This document shows positions 1 through 5,925 of a stretch of 5,925 nt of DNA, one piece after another. A model generated the notes under the pieces. The model was not told the origin of the DNA. It was given only the letters and a program-made list of their open reading frames with translations, and did not search any database. The DNA is taken from contig JACNKY010000337.1 of assembly GCA_014381795.1 (NCBI GenBank), forward strand, positions 1 to 5,925. Direction: 5' to 3'. The position numbers and the translations under genes were made by a program. This DNA comes from Pseudomonadota bacterium. GTDB taxonomy: Bacteria; SAR324; NAC60-12. Within the stretch, counting starts at the first letter, position 1, and the number at the start of each line of letters is the position of its first letter.

Positions 1-243
1 GCGGCAGTCCTGATGCCGATTGAATCCGTGCTTGAAATTGCAAAGGAAAATTTGAACTCAAGCACTTACAATCAAAGATTTACGGAGTGGATGGACAACA
101 AACTGAATTCATCCAGAGAAATCAAAGGCATTAGTTCTGAGTACGGCCCAGTCAAATATATAAAAGATGCAGCTTACCCGGAAAATCCATATCAACTGAT
201 GAATCGGCGCTTTCAATTATTTTTTGAAACATTTTCGGTTTGA
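1..243 (+). CDS. C-terminal part of an unrecognised protein (5'-truncated by the window)
   Basis: The reading frame is open from the first base and ends with TGA at 241-243, giving about 80 residues. An ATG lies at 13, but no purine-rich ribosome binding site precedes it, so this is more likely the tail of a longer gene than a small complete one. The tail is polar and soluble, with no membrane segment. It has a Tyr/Pro/Asn-rich stretch (YPENPYQLMNRRFQLFFE) near its end. I do not recognise the family. Its stop is only 17 bases before the xdhC-like start on the same strand, so the two are probably co-transcribed, and a link to purine or molybdoenzyme metabolism is possible from context alone. 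Confidence 0.55.
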   Translation, partial: AAVLMPIESVLEIAKENLNSSTYNQRFTEWMDNKLNSSREIKGISSEYGPVKYIKDAAYPENPYQLMNRRFQLFFETFSV

Positions 244-260
244 GTCTTTAAAAGCAATTA

Positions 261-1079
261 ATGGAAAAACATCTCAAACAAATGCAGACTTTACTGGAAG
301 CAGGCACACCGTTTGTTACAGTAACTTTGGTGGAGGCCAAAGGTAGCACTCCTCGTGCGCAGGGAGGAAGGATGCTGGTCACCGGCGAAGGCTTGAATTC
401 CGGAACTGTGGGCGGAGGGCTGGTTGAAGCGAAAGCACTGGATTTTGCTCTGGACTTTTTAGCGGAATCCAAGCTCAATGAACAAACAAAATTTGTTCAG
501 TGGAATCTCAACCGTGACGCAGGCATGAGCTGCGGAGGTTCGGTTAAATTGTTTTTTGAACGTTTCCATACCAACATCTGGGAAATTGTGATTTACGGCG
601 CAGGACACGTCGCGCAGGCGTTGATTCCGCTGCTCTTGACTTTAGAAAGTCAACTGACTTGTCTGGACACACGGCAGGAGTGGCTGGATAAATTGCCTGA
701 TTCTCCAAAACTAAAAAAACTTTGCGTGAAGTCACTTCCGGAAACAGTAGAAAGTACTGCAGAAACTGCTTTTGTGCTGATCATGACTCAAGGTCACCGC
801 AGTGATTTTTACATCGCTCAACGATTTCTTGCACTCAACACACAACCTTTTTTGGGCGTAATCGGCAGTCGTTCAAAAGCTGCTACCTTACAGAGAGAAC
901 TTAAAAAAGAAGGTTTCAAAAAAGCAGTTACAGAACGTCTCGTCTGTCCGCTTGGTTTTTCACTCGGCGGTAATAATCCACAGGAAATTGCCGTCAGCAT
1001 CAGCGCTCAATTACTTTATGAGCGTGACAAACTTTATGATAAAATTCATCTACGTAACCCTCTACCTGAAAAGTCATGA
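261..1079 (+). CDS. xdhC: XdhC/CoxI-family molybdenum hydroxylase maturation protein
   Basis: This 272-residue protein has the two-part XdhC layout. The N-terminal XdhC/CoxI domain carries GSTPR (residues 28-32), GTVGGG (48-53) and MSCGG (89-93, with Cys91). The C-terminal Rossmann-like domain carries YGAGHVAQAL (112-121), MTQGHRSD (175-182), GVIGSRSKA (199-207) and a closing CPLGF...NNPQEIA segment (229-244). Proteins of this family bind molybdenum cofactor, promote its sulfuration and deliver it to xanthine dehydrogenase-type enzymes in the cytoplasm. The length is normal. The end of the family's usual PIGL-IGA signature is altered here to PLGFSLGG. The ribosome site before ATG 261 is weak. 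The stop overlaps the start of the deaminase gene as ATGA, implying translational coupling. Family assignment is secure; the exact client enzyme is inferred from the neighbour. Confidence 0.9.
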   Translation: MEKHLKQMQTLLEAGTPFVTVTLVEAKGSTPRAQGGRMLVTGEGLNSGTVGGGLVEAKALDFALDFLAESKLNEQTKFVQWNLNRDAGMSCGGSVKLFFERFHTNIWEIVIYGAGHVAQALIPLLLTLESQLTCLDTRQEWLDKLPDSPKLKKLCVKSLPETVESTAETAFVLIMTQGHRSDFYIAQRFLALNTQPFLGVIGSRSKAATLQRELKKEGFKKAVTERLVCPLGFSLGGNNPQEIAVSISAQLLYERDKLYDKIHLRNPLPEKS

Positions 1080-1654
1080 ACCAACTAAGCCTTAGTCTAC
1101 CAGCATGGATTACTTCATTTTTAAATGAGCAGCCAAAAATTATTGCCGAGCAGGAAGCACAAATGCGTTTTGTGCTTGCCTTAACTGAACGTAATATCCG
1201 CGAAAAAACCGGAGGTCCGTTTGGTTCCGCTGTTTTTGAAATTGCTTCCGGAAAACTGGTTTCGGTCGGAGTTAACGTGGTGGTTCAGCAAAACTGTTCT
1301 GCTGCTCATGCAGAAATGATGGCACTGATGCTGGCGCAAAAAGAACTCTCAAACTTTGATTTAGGCGCCGCTGACTTTCCAGCTCACCGTTTGGTAACAA
1401 GTGGGAAAATGTGCGCGATGTGCTTAGGAAATGTTTGCTGGTCCGGAGTTAAAGAGGTTTTATCTTCCGCGGAACCGGAAGATGTAGAGAGCATTGCAGG
1501 TTTTGACGAAGGTCCAACACCTCCGGATTATAACGCTCAGCTTGAGAACAGGGGAATTAATATTGTACCTGGACTACTGCGTAGTGAAGGGCAGAGAGTC
1601 TTACAACTTTATGTTGATTTAGGGGGACTGGTTTATAACCCTAAGCGCAATTAG
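1076..1654 (+). CDS. Zinc-dependent nucleoside/guanine deaminase (CMP/dCMP deaminase fold)
   Basis: This 192-residue cytosolic enzyme of the cytidine/deoxycytidylate deaminase superfamily shows GGPFG (46-50), the catalytic HAE motif (His78, Ala79, Glu80) and the second zinc motif C-A-M-C (Cys113, Cys116) followed by LGNVCWSGV. The later GFDEGP (142-147) and the C-terminal segment with LGGLVYNP resemble the longer guanine deaminase-like group rather than the tRNA adenosine deaminase TadA. The likely reaction is hydrolytic deamination of guanine to xanthine, or of a related base or nucleoside. Pairing with XdhC supports a purine role. The Pro that normally precedes the first Cys of the PCxxC motif is Met112 here; the zinc ligands are intact. 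The gene starts within the xdhC stop (ATGA overlap) and ends 4 bases from the convergent lysR gene. Substrate is inferred. Confidence 0.85.
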   Translation: MNQLSLSLPAWITSFLNEQPKIIAEQEAQMRFVLALTERNIREKTGGPFGSAVFEIASGKLVSVGVNVVVQQNCSAAHAEMMALMLAQKELSNFDLGAADFPAHRLVTSGKMCAMCLGNVCWSGVKEVLSSAEPEDVESIAGFDEGPTPPDYNAQLENRGINIVPGLLRSEGQRVLQLYVDLGGLVYNPKRN

Positions 1655-1658
1655 TGAG

Positions 1659-2591
1659 TCAGACTTTTCGTAACTCTTCCACGATCTCTAAAAAAGCGTG
1701 AATCATGCGGGAGTTTCGGCGCTCCCTTAAACAAACTACATGAGCAGTGGTGTAAACATCCGCGTTTTTCAGCGTTAATTTTCTCAGGTCCGGATGCCAC
1801 ATGAATTCCTCATCGGACACCACACCAATTCCCAGTCCTCTGGAGACCGCTAACCAGACTGCTTCACGGCTGCCGATTTCCATCACTGGACTGATCTTGA
1901 CTCCTGCTTTAGTTAAAGCTTTTTCAAAGGCACGCCGTGTTGTAGAACCGGGTTCACGCAAAATAACAGGTTGGTTTTCCAATTCTTCAATCCGGAGCTC
2001 CTCACGCTCCGCCCATGGATGTTCTGCATGTACAAAAACAACCAGCGGTTCCTGACAAAATGGAACTGCTAAAAGACGCTGATCTTCTTCCGTCTGCGAA
2101 AGTACTGCGACATCAACTTCAAAACTAAGCAGGCTTTCGAGAATTTCCTGCGAATTACGGACGGTGACCGTTATTTCCAAATCAGGAAAACGTTCATGAA
2201 AAAGCGCCAGCATTTCCGTTACATGGAAAGGCCCAACTGCTCCAATCCGGAGATGCCCTGTCTTGAAACCACCTGCGCTCTGCAGAACTTCCTGTGCTTC
2301 TTTTTCCAGAATCTCCATGCGCTGAGTAACTGCATAAAGTTCTCTACCTGTTTCTGTCAGCTCAACTCTGCGTCCACGTCGATGAAATAATTCTACCCCG
2401 TAAAAACTCTCCAATGCCTGAACTTGACCGGTGATGGTCGGTTGTCCCACATGTAGCACCTTAGATGCTGCAGTGAATCCTCCGGCACTGGCTACTGCGT
2501 GAAAAGAGCGGATTTGGGTATAACTGATCTGCAAAAACAACGAACCCTGCGGTCCGGGAAAAGAAGTTTCAGTAGCAGAATTGTTTTCCAT
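1659..2591 (-). CDS. LysR-type regulator, aminoethylphosphonate-catabolism-like
   Basis: This is a 310-residue LysR-family regulator. The winged helix-turn-helix spans about residues 24-85 (TQIRSFHAVASAGGFTAAS, then QPTITGQVQALESFYGVELF and RRGRRVELTETG). The effector-binding domain follows from about residue 112 (GHLRIGAVGPFHV, then NSQEILESLLSFEVDVAVLSQ, LREPGSTTRR, EIGSREAVWLAVSRGLGIGVVS, VVCLRERR). These effector-domain phrases match, from memory, the LysR group found beside aminoethylphosphonate-degrading genes, which agrees with the adjacent phnA-phnY. It probably activates that operon in response to a phosphonate intermediate. ATG 2591 gives an unusually long tail before the DNA-binding domain and a poor ribosome site. 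TTG codons at 2540 and 2534, with CAGGG upstream, would give about 293 or 291 residues, closer to the usual length. Family is secure; ligand and target are inferred. Confidence 0.9.
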   Translation of the reverse strand: MENNSATETSFPGPQGSLFLQISYTQIRSFHAVASAGGFTAASKVLHVGQPTITGQVQALESFYGVELFHRRGRRVELTETGRELYAVTQRMEILEKEAQEVLQSAGGFKTGHLRIGAVGPFHVTEMLALFHERFPDLEITVTVRNSQEILESLLSFEVDVAVLSQTEEDQRLLAVPFCQEPLVVFVHAEHPWAEREELRIEELENQPVILREPGSTTRRAFEKALTKAGVKISPVMEIGSREAVWLAVSRGLGIGVVSDEEFMWHPDLRKLTLKNADVYTTAHVVCLRERRNSRMIHAFLEIVEELRKV

Positions 2592-2622
2592 TTTCGTTAG
2601 ACTGAGACTTGTTAAAGACGTT

Positions 2623-2630
2623 CTCCTCTT
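2623..2630 (-). other. Shine-Dalgarno-like AAGAGGAG in the lysR leader without a nearby start codon
   Basis: The minus strand reads AAGAGGAG at 2630-2623, the best ribosome-binding match in this leader. No ATG, GTG or TTG follows at a usable distance; the annotated lysR ATG is about 31 bases downstream and has only a weak site (ACGAAA). The lysR frame is open upstream to a TAA at 2645-2643 but offers no standard start codon in that interval. It may be coincidental, a remnant, or part of a regulated leader. Confidence 0.3.
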
Positions 2631-2656
2631 GCGGGACGCACGTTAATATTCACAAC

Positions 2657-2685
2657 AACATCAAGCAATTGAGAAAAAGTGTCAA
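2657..2685 (-). promoter_or_regulatory. Probable sigma70-type promoter of the lysR gene
   Basis: On the minus strand a perfect TTGACA (2685-2680) is followed after 17 bases by GATGTT (2662-2657), which matches TATAAT at three positions including the key A2 and T6. The predicted start of transcription is near 2650, leaving an untranslated leader of about 60 bases before ATG 2591. This would let the regulator be made independently of phnA-phnY, although read-through from phnY is also possible because no terminator hairpin is visible after phnY. Assignment is by consensus matching only. Confidence 0.45.
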
Positions 2686-2786
2686 TCACGCAATGTACGC
2701 CGGTTTTTTTAATATTTTCTTACTTCTTATTTTAACTATTATTTGGATATTGGAGCATTTTTTTACAGCACTTTGACGCATAAGTC

Positions 2787-4211
2787 TCACATCCATGGCA
2801 TAGAGAATGTTTTTAGATTGGTGTAACTTTTCATGGCTTCCATCACACCTTCTTTATATCCCAAACCAGAATCTTTGATTCCTCCAAAAGGTGACATTTC
2901 AATACGGTAACCTGGTACTTCCCAGATATTAACTGTTCCATGGTTGAGCTCATTGATAAATCTGGTAACATCATCAAGTCGATTAGTACATACTCCCGAA
3001 GAAAGACCAAAACTAGTCCCGTTTGCTATCTTAATGGCATCATCGATATCTTTGATTCTGATGATGGGAATTGCAGGGCCGAAGGTTTCTTCCATAACCA
3101 ATTCGCAATCCCATGGTACATGATCAAGCACAGTAGGATAAAATAATGCACCTTGGCGTTCATTCCCATAGAGTTTCTCTGCACCTAAAGCAACAGCATC
3201 CTTGACCCGCTTTTCAAAAAGTATTGCGGAAGACTCATCGATAACAGTTCCTACATCAGTTTGTGGATCGGCAGGGTCTCCACAAACAAGTTTTGAGGCT
3301 TTCATCACAATTTTTTCCACCAGAGCATCTGCTATGGATTCTTCCGCCAGGATTCTTTTGACAGCAGTGCATCGTTGTCCAGAATTTTTTGTTGCACCAG
3401 CAACTGCAAGATTGGCAGCACGTTCCAAGTCAGCATCATCCATAATTATTAGGGGAGCATTTCCACCAAGTTCTAAGACTGTCCGGCGGTATCCCGCTTT
3501 TTCTGCAATGAATTTTCCGACTCCTACACTTCCTGTAAAAGTAATTAGGTCAATATCGGGGTGAGTAATCATTGCGTCTCCAATATCTTCCGGAAGTCCT
3601 GTGACCACCTGAAACATTTCAGGAGGCAAGCATGCTTCTGTAAGAATATCTGCCAGCAAAAGAGCGGTTAGTGGTGTTTTTTCAGTAGGTTTACAGACCA
3701 TTCGATTATTGGTCGCAATGCTTGGAGCTATTTTATGCGCCACCATATTGAGAGGGTGATTGAATGGAGTGATTGCACTTATCACCCCTTGCAAGGGTTC
3801 TCTCTGGGTGAATATCTTCCGCTTCTGACCATGTGGTGTAAGGTCACAGGAAAAAATTTGACCATCATCCAGAATACAAAGTTGTCCTGTGAGACTGAAA
3901 ACATCAAAAGCCCGTCCTACTTCATACAGCGAATCTTTTTTGCTGAGGCCGGATTCAGCAGTAATGAGATCTGAGACCTCATCCCGACGCGAGACCAGTA
4001 ATTCTGCGGTTTTAGTTAGAATTTGTTGTCTCTCGTAACGCGTTAGTTTAGGTTGGAAATTTTTTGCAATTTCCATTGCTTGATCTACCTGTCTTTTTGA
4101 GGCTCGAGGAACAGTTCCTACTACTTTGCCATTGAAAGGATTTATAACTTCTAAACTACCTTTTTCTCCTTCTACCTTTTTCCCACCAATATACATTTTT
4201 TTGTCAAACAT
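2787..4211 (-). CDS. phnY: Phosphonoacetaldehyde dehydrogenase (aldehyde dehydrogenase family)
   Basis: This is a 474-residue NAD(P)-dependent aldehyde dehydrogenase. Visible landmarks are the catalytic-site Asn151 in TPFNHPLN, Lys174 in CKPTEKTP, the Rossmann TFTGSVGVG (225-232), Glu247 in LELGGNAP, nucleophile Cys281 in NSGQRCTA, and EETFGP (374-379). Arg280, directly before the nucleophile, and the surrounding sequence recall PhnY enzymes, whose basic pocket holds the phosphonate. PhnY oxidises phosphonoacetaldehyde to phosphonoacetate, the substrate of the PhnA encoded just upstream. I chose ATG 4211 because AGAGG lies 5 bases before it and the product has normal family length. The frame stays open to ATG 4292, but those 27 extra residues would overlap phnA and carry no family similarity. 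Only 13 bases separate it from phnA. Family is certain; substrate rests on the neighbour and motif likeness. Confidence 0.92.
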   Translation of the reverse strand: MFDKKMYIGGKKVEGEKGSLEVINPFNGKVVGTVPRASKRQVDQAMEIAKNFQPKLTRYERQQILTKTAELLVSRRDEVSDLITAESGLSKKDSLYEVGRAFDVFSLTGQLCILDDGQIFSCDLTPHGQKRKIFTQREPLQGVISAITPFNHPLNMVAHKIAPSIATNNRMVCKPTEKTPLTALLLADILTEACLPPEMFQVVTGLPEDIGDAMITHPDIDLITFTGSVGVGKFIAEKAGYRRTVLELGGNAPLIIMDDADLERAANLAVAGATKNSGQRCTAVKRILAEESIADALVEKIVMKASKLVCGDPADPQTDVGTVIDESSAILFEKRVKDAVALGAEKLYGNERQGALFYPTVLDHVPWDCELVMEETFGPAIPIIRIKDIDDAIKIANGTSFGLSSGVCTNRLDDVTRFINELNHGTVNIWEVPGYRIEMSPFGGIKDSGLGYKEGVMEAMKSYTNLKTFSMPWM

Positions 4212-4224
4212 ATTTTCCTCTGAA
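4212..4224 (-). promoter_or_regulatory. phnA-phnY junction with the phnY ribosome binding site
   Basis: The 13-base gap between the phnA TAA (4227-4225) and the phnY ATG (4211-4209) contains AGAGG at 4221-4217, five bases before the ATG. This site decides the phnY start against the upstream in-frame ATG at 4292 and indicates one transcript for both genes. Confidence 0.75.
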
Positions 4225-5466
4225 TTAAATTTCTGTTCCGTTAAGAGCATATTCGAAAATTTCTCTGCTACGTAATGTCCGCTCAGCTGCACGCTTTAAA
4301 TATATCTCATTAAGAGGTTCGCTTAAAATGAATGGCACATTTGCCTCATGCAGGCTACCGTGCGTACGCAAGCGGTTTCCCTTTAAAGCGCTGAGGTCAT
4401 GATCTTTTTCACTTCCTCCAATTACGGTTTCCTTATCAGCAACCACTGCTAAATCTCCCTCACGGTCCAGAGGTTGATCCAGTTCTTTTGCTACAGATTC
4501 TGCTGTCCAAACCTTTTCAATCCCTGCAATTGACTGAACGATTTCAGCAACTTTATTTCGATCTTGTTTTTGCTTGAGATATATTCGTACAAAACCACCT
4601 AATGCACCATGATGTCCCACAAATGCGTCTGTAATGGGACAGATCACTTTACAAGTTCCAAGACCTAATTTTTGATCCAACAAATCCTGTAACCAGATTA
4701 CATTTGGTTCGCCACTTTCATTGGATTTATCACCCATCCCATGGTCAGCAGTGAGAGCGACCAATGCTCCAAGTTCCTGCAAACGTCCAAAGCGTTGATC
4801 CATTTCAATATAAAAGCGGTTTGCCTCTGCTGTGCCTGGAGCATGCGCATGCTGAACGAAATCAGTTAGTGAGAGGTAAAGTAAATCTGGTTTTTGTTCT
4901 TCCAGAAGTTTTATCCCTGCATCAAGTACGAAAAGGGAAAGTTCTGCAGAATACATATCTGGAAGAGGCTGACCAACAAATTCGAGCACATTTTCAATTC
5001 CATTTTCAGCTATTGTACATTTGTCTGCATGTTGGGAGGAAAAACTAACTGAGCCTCTCGAAAGGTCCATACCTTTTTGTAATTGTTTTCTCAGTTTGTC
5101 CTTTGCAGTTATCGAGACGACTCTGGCTCCTTCACGTGAGAATTCACCCAAAATAGAGCGTGAACGCAGTAATTCCGGTCCCGTCATCACGACTGGTTCC
5201 TGACTCTTTGGATCTATAAAGAAATTCCCGGAAATACCGTGTATCTTCGGTTCACTTCCTGTCACTATCGACATATTATTGGGGCATGTAAAACTTGGCA
5301 TCGAACCCTGAGCTACCTGATAAAAACCTTCCTTCATGAAACGGGCGATATTTGGTATGATCCCATCCCGTAGTCCGGCTTCAATGTATTCCGGGTCTCC
5401 TCCGTCGATACAGACTAGAGCCAAGGGTTTCCTGGGCCAAGCATAGCTTATGTCATTTAATTCCAT
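4225..5466 (-). CDS. phnA: Phosphonoacetate hydrolase (alkaline phosphatase superfamily)
   Basis: This 413-residue cytosolic di-zinc enzyme cleaves the C-P bond of phosphonoacetate to acetate and phosphate. All expected residues are present: Asp21 in CIDGGD, nucleophile Thr60 in MPSFTCPNN, Asp202 and His206 in [11 protein letters not shown], Asp241-His242 in TADHGMGD, and His369 in RTHGS. Their spacing parallels the characterised Sinorhizobium meliloti PhnA (Asp29, Thr68, Asp211, His215, Asp250, His251, His377 from memory). TAKDKLR (120-126) supplies the two lysines (122, 124) expected to hold the substrate carboxylate. The start is well fixed: an in-frame TAG lies directly before ATG 5466, and AAGGA sits 7 bases upstream. 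It is the first gene of the operon and runs straight into phnY. No signal peptide is visible. Thr rather than Ser as nucleophile and the motif set distinguish it from phosphodiesterase or sulfatase relatives. Confidence 0.95.
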   Translation of the reverse strand: MELNDISYAWPRKPLALVCIDGGDPEYIEAGLRDGIIPNIARFMKEGFYQVAQGSMPSFTCPNNMSIVTGSEPKIHGISGNFFIDPKSQEPVVMTGPELLRSRSILGEFSREGARVVSITAKDKLRKQLQKGMDLSRGSVSFSSQHADKCTIAENGIENVLEFVGQPLPDMYSAELSLFVLDAGIKLLEEQKPDLLYLSLTDFVQHAHAPGTAEANRFYIEMDQRFGRLQELGALVALTADHGMGDKSNESGEPNVIWLQDLLDQKLGLGTCKVICPITDAFVGHHGALGGFVRIYLKQKQDRNKVAEIVQSIAGIEKVWTAESVAKELDQPLDREGDLAVVADKETVIGGSEKDHDLSALKGNRLRTHGSLHEANVPFILSEPLNEIYLKRAAERTLRSREIFEYALNGTEI

Positions 5467-5473
5467 CTATTTT

Positions 5474-5478
5474 TCCTT
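5474..5478 (-). promoter_or_regulatory. phnA ribosome binding site
   Basis: AAGGA on the minus strand lies 7 bases before the phnA ATG. With the in-frame TAG immediately preceding that ATG, this fixes the start of phnA. Confidence 0.75.
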
Positions 5479-5559
5479 AATTATTTGTTTTGCTTTTATT
5501 GCTGACTAAGACTTTATTATTACAAGATCTGTATGTTCACCTTAAGGCTTAAAATCTCA

Positions 5560-5588
5560 ATTATATTTAAATTGGTCTACATAATAAA
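5560..5588 (-). promoter_or_regulatory. Candidate activator-dependent promoter of phnA-phnY
   Basis: The minus strand has a perfect TATAAT at 5565-5560. Seventeen bases upstream the -35 position is TTTATT (5588-5583), a poor match to TTGACA, as is common where an activator is required. The predicted start is near 5553, giving a leader of about 87 bases to phnA. The region is very AT-rich, so chance matches are easy; support comes from the inverted repeat at the expected upstream distance. Confidence 0.45.
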
Positions 5589-5605
5589 ATATCATTATTG
5601 TATCT

Positions 5606-5630
5606 TATCTATTCATTTATTCAATAGATA
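5606..5630. promoter_or_regulatory. Inverted repeat TATCTATT-N9-AATAGATA, candidate LysR-regulator operator
   Basis: Two perfect 8-base arms (5606-5613 and 5623-5630) flank a 9-base spacer. The centre fits the T-N11-A core of LysR sites (T at 5612, A at 5624). The midpoint, 5618, is about 65 bases upstream of the predicted phnA transcription start, which is where LysR activators normally bind. The lysR gene beside phnY is the obvious candidate binder. The sequence is AT-rich, so coincidence is not excluded. Confidence 0.45.
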
Positions 5631-5691
5631 GTGGTTAATCAACTAACTTCTACAGATAATAGTTTTCTAAAAACTCTTCGTATCCCGGAAA

Positions 5692-5707
5692 AGACAAGTT
5701 ATTGTCT
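5692..5707 (-). terminator. Weak hairpin, possible terminator for a minus-strand gene further right
   Basis: A perfect 6-bp stem with a 4-base loop is followed on the minus strand by only a short T-run. The stem has just two G-C pairs and lies about 130 bases beyond the stop of the possible gene tail at 5840, so the assignment is tentative. Confidence 0.15.
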
Positions 5708-5839
5708 GGACGCATTTACTGAGCCTGTATAAGTAGGGTCGATGTGCAATCTAGGTGGAATCGTTTTTTTTAGTATTTTTGAAAAGTATTATACTACACA
5801 ATAAAATTAGCCTTGACTAACTAATAACTTAAGTTCATA

Positions 5840-5925
5840 TTAAGTAACATACTGGTTTTTTCTCAGGGAGTTTCCAGGTTCAACAGCCAACTCGATAATT
5901 TTTAGAACACTGCGCAACTTAAACT
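5840..5925 (-). CDS. Possible C-terminal tail of a minus-strand gene (cut by the window edge)
   Basis: The minus strand is open from the right edge for 27 codons to a TAA at 5842-5840, encoding a tail that includes LRSVLKIIELAVEP and ends LRKNQYVT. Base composition here (5861-5925) is less AT-rich than the adjacent gap, and other frames I checked across it are interrupted, which favours a real coding end. The tail is too short to identify. If real, the gene points toward phnA in the same direction but is separated from it by about 370 bases. Confidence 0.3.
   Translation of the reverse strand, partial: FKLRSVLKIIELAVEPGNSLRKNQYVT

Larger units (their letters stand above)
5467..5839. other. 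AT-rich intergenic region upstream of phnA
   Basis: No credible gene is visible here on either strand; all frames are interrupted by stops. The phnA-proximal part (to about 5630) holds the ribosome site, promoter and inverted repeat listed separately. The rest has a small hairpin, AGACAA-GTTA-TTGTCT (5692-5707), and otherwise nothing I can assign. Some of it may be the downstream region of a minus-strand gene that ends near 5840. Confidence 0.6.

Noticed and set aside
2700..2786. AT-rich stretch after phnY as a possible terminator
   Set aside because: T- and A-runs are present but I could not find a stable stem next to them.
3202..3564. 120-codon plus-strand frame opposite phnY
   Set aside because: Serine/alanine-rich antisense shadow of a strongly supported gene, with no recognisable domain.
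4209..4292. Upstream in-frame ATG at 4292 that would lengthen PhnY by 27 residues
   Set aside because: It would overlap the end of phnA by 68 bases, and the extra residues look unlike an aldehyde dehydrogenase N-terminus; the ATG at 4211 has a well-placed AGAGG.
5785..5795. Short palindrome AGTAT-T-ATACT
   Set aside because: Only 5-bp arms in AT-rich sequence and no positional link to a gene start.
5813..5841. Plus-strand TTGACT...CATATT promoter-like pair
   Set aside because: No plus-strand gene follows within the window, the -10 is poor, and it overlaps the possible minus-strand gene end.
5828..5845. Inverted repeat CTTAA-N7-TTAAG, extendable to 6 bp, near the right-edge stop codon
   Set aside because: AT-only arms apart from the outer pairs and no following T-run, so it is not a convincing terminator or operator in an AT-rich region.

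Overview
This window looks like part of a bacterial chromosome. GC content is moderate and the gaps between genes are strongly AT-rich. Genes are tightly packed, with one ATGA overlap and one convergent junction of only 4 bases. Nothing fixes the species. A Gram-negative, possibly marine, proteobacterium-like organism is my guess, because phosphonoacetate degradation by PhnA/PhnY is common there.

Left block (about 1-1654, + strand): the end of an unrecognised gene, then an XdhC-type maturation factor for molybdenum hydroxylases, then a zinc-dependent guanine/nucleoside deaminase. The last two overlap by 4 bases. The pairing fits purine catabolism: guanine is deaminated to xanthine, which is oxidised by a molybdenum enzyme that XdhC helps mature. 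The xanthine dehydrogenase subunits are not in the window.

Middle and right block (about 1659-5466, - strand): a phosphonate-degradation module. In transcription order it is phnA (phosphonoacetate hydrolase), phnY (phosphonoacetaldehyde dehydrogenase) and, after 195 bases with its own likely promoter, a LysR-type regulator resembling those linked to aminoethylphosphonate catabolism. PhnY would oxidise phosphonoacetaldehyde to phosphonoacetate, and PhnA would cleave its C-P bond to give acetate and phosphate. The usual source of phosphonoacetaldehyde, the transaminase PhnW, is absent from the window.

Right end (5467-5925): an AT-rich gap upstream of phnA. It contains a TATAAT -10 with a poor -35, and a perfect 8-bp inverted repeat centred about 65 bases upstream of the predicted transcription start. 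That is the usual geometry of a LysR activator site. The last 86 bases may be the tail of another minus-strand gene.

I see no insertion sequence, CRISPR array, tRNA or rRNA. The enzymes belong to known families. The least described parts are the operator/promoter arrangement, the lysR leader and the two edge fragments.
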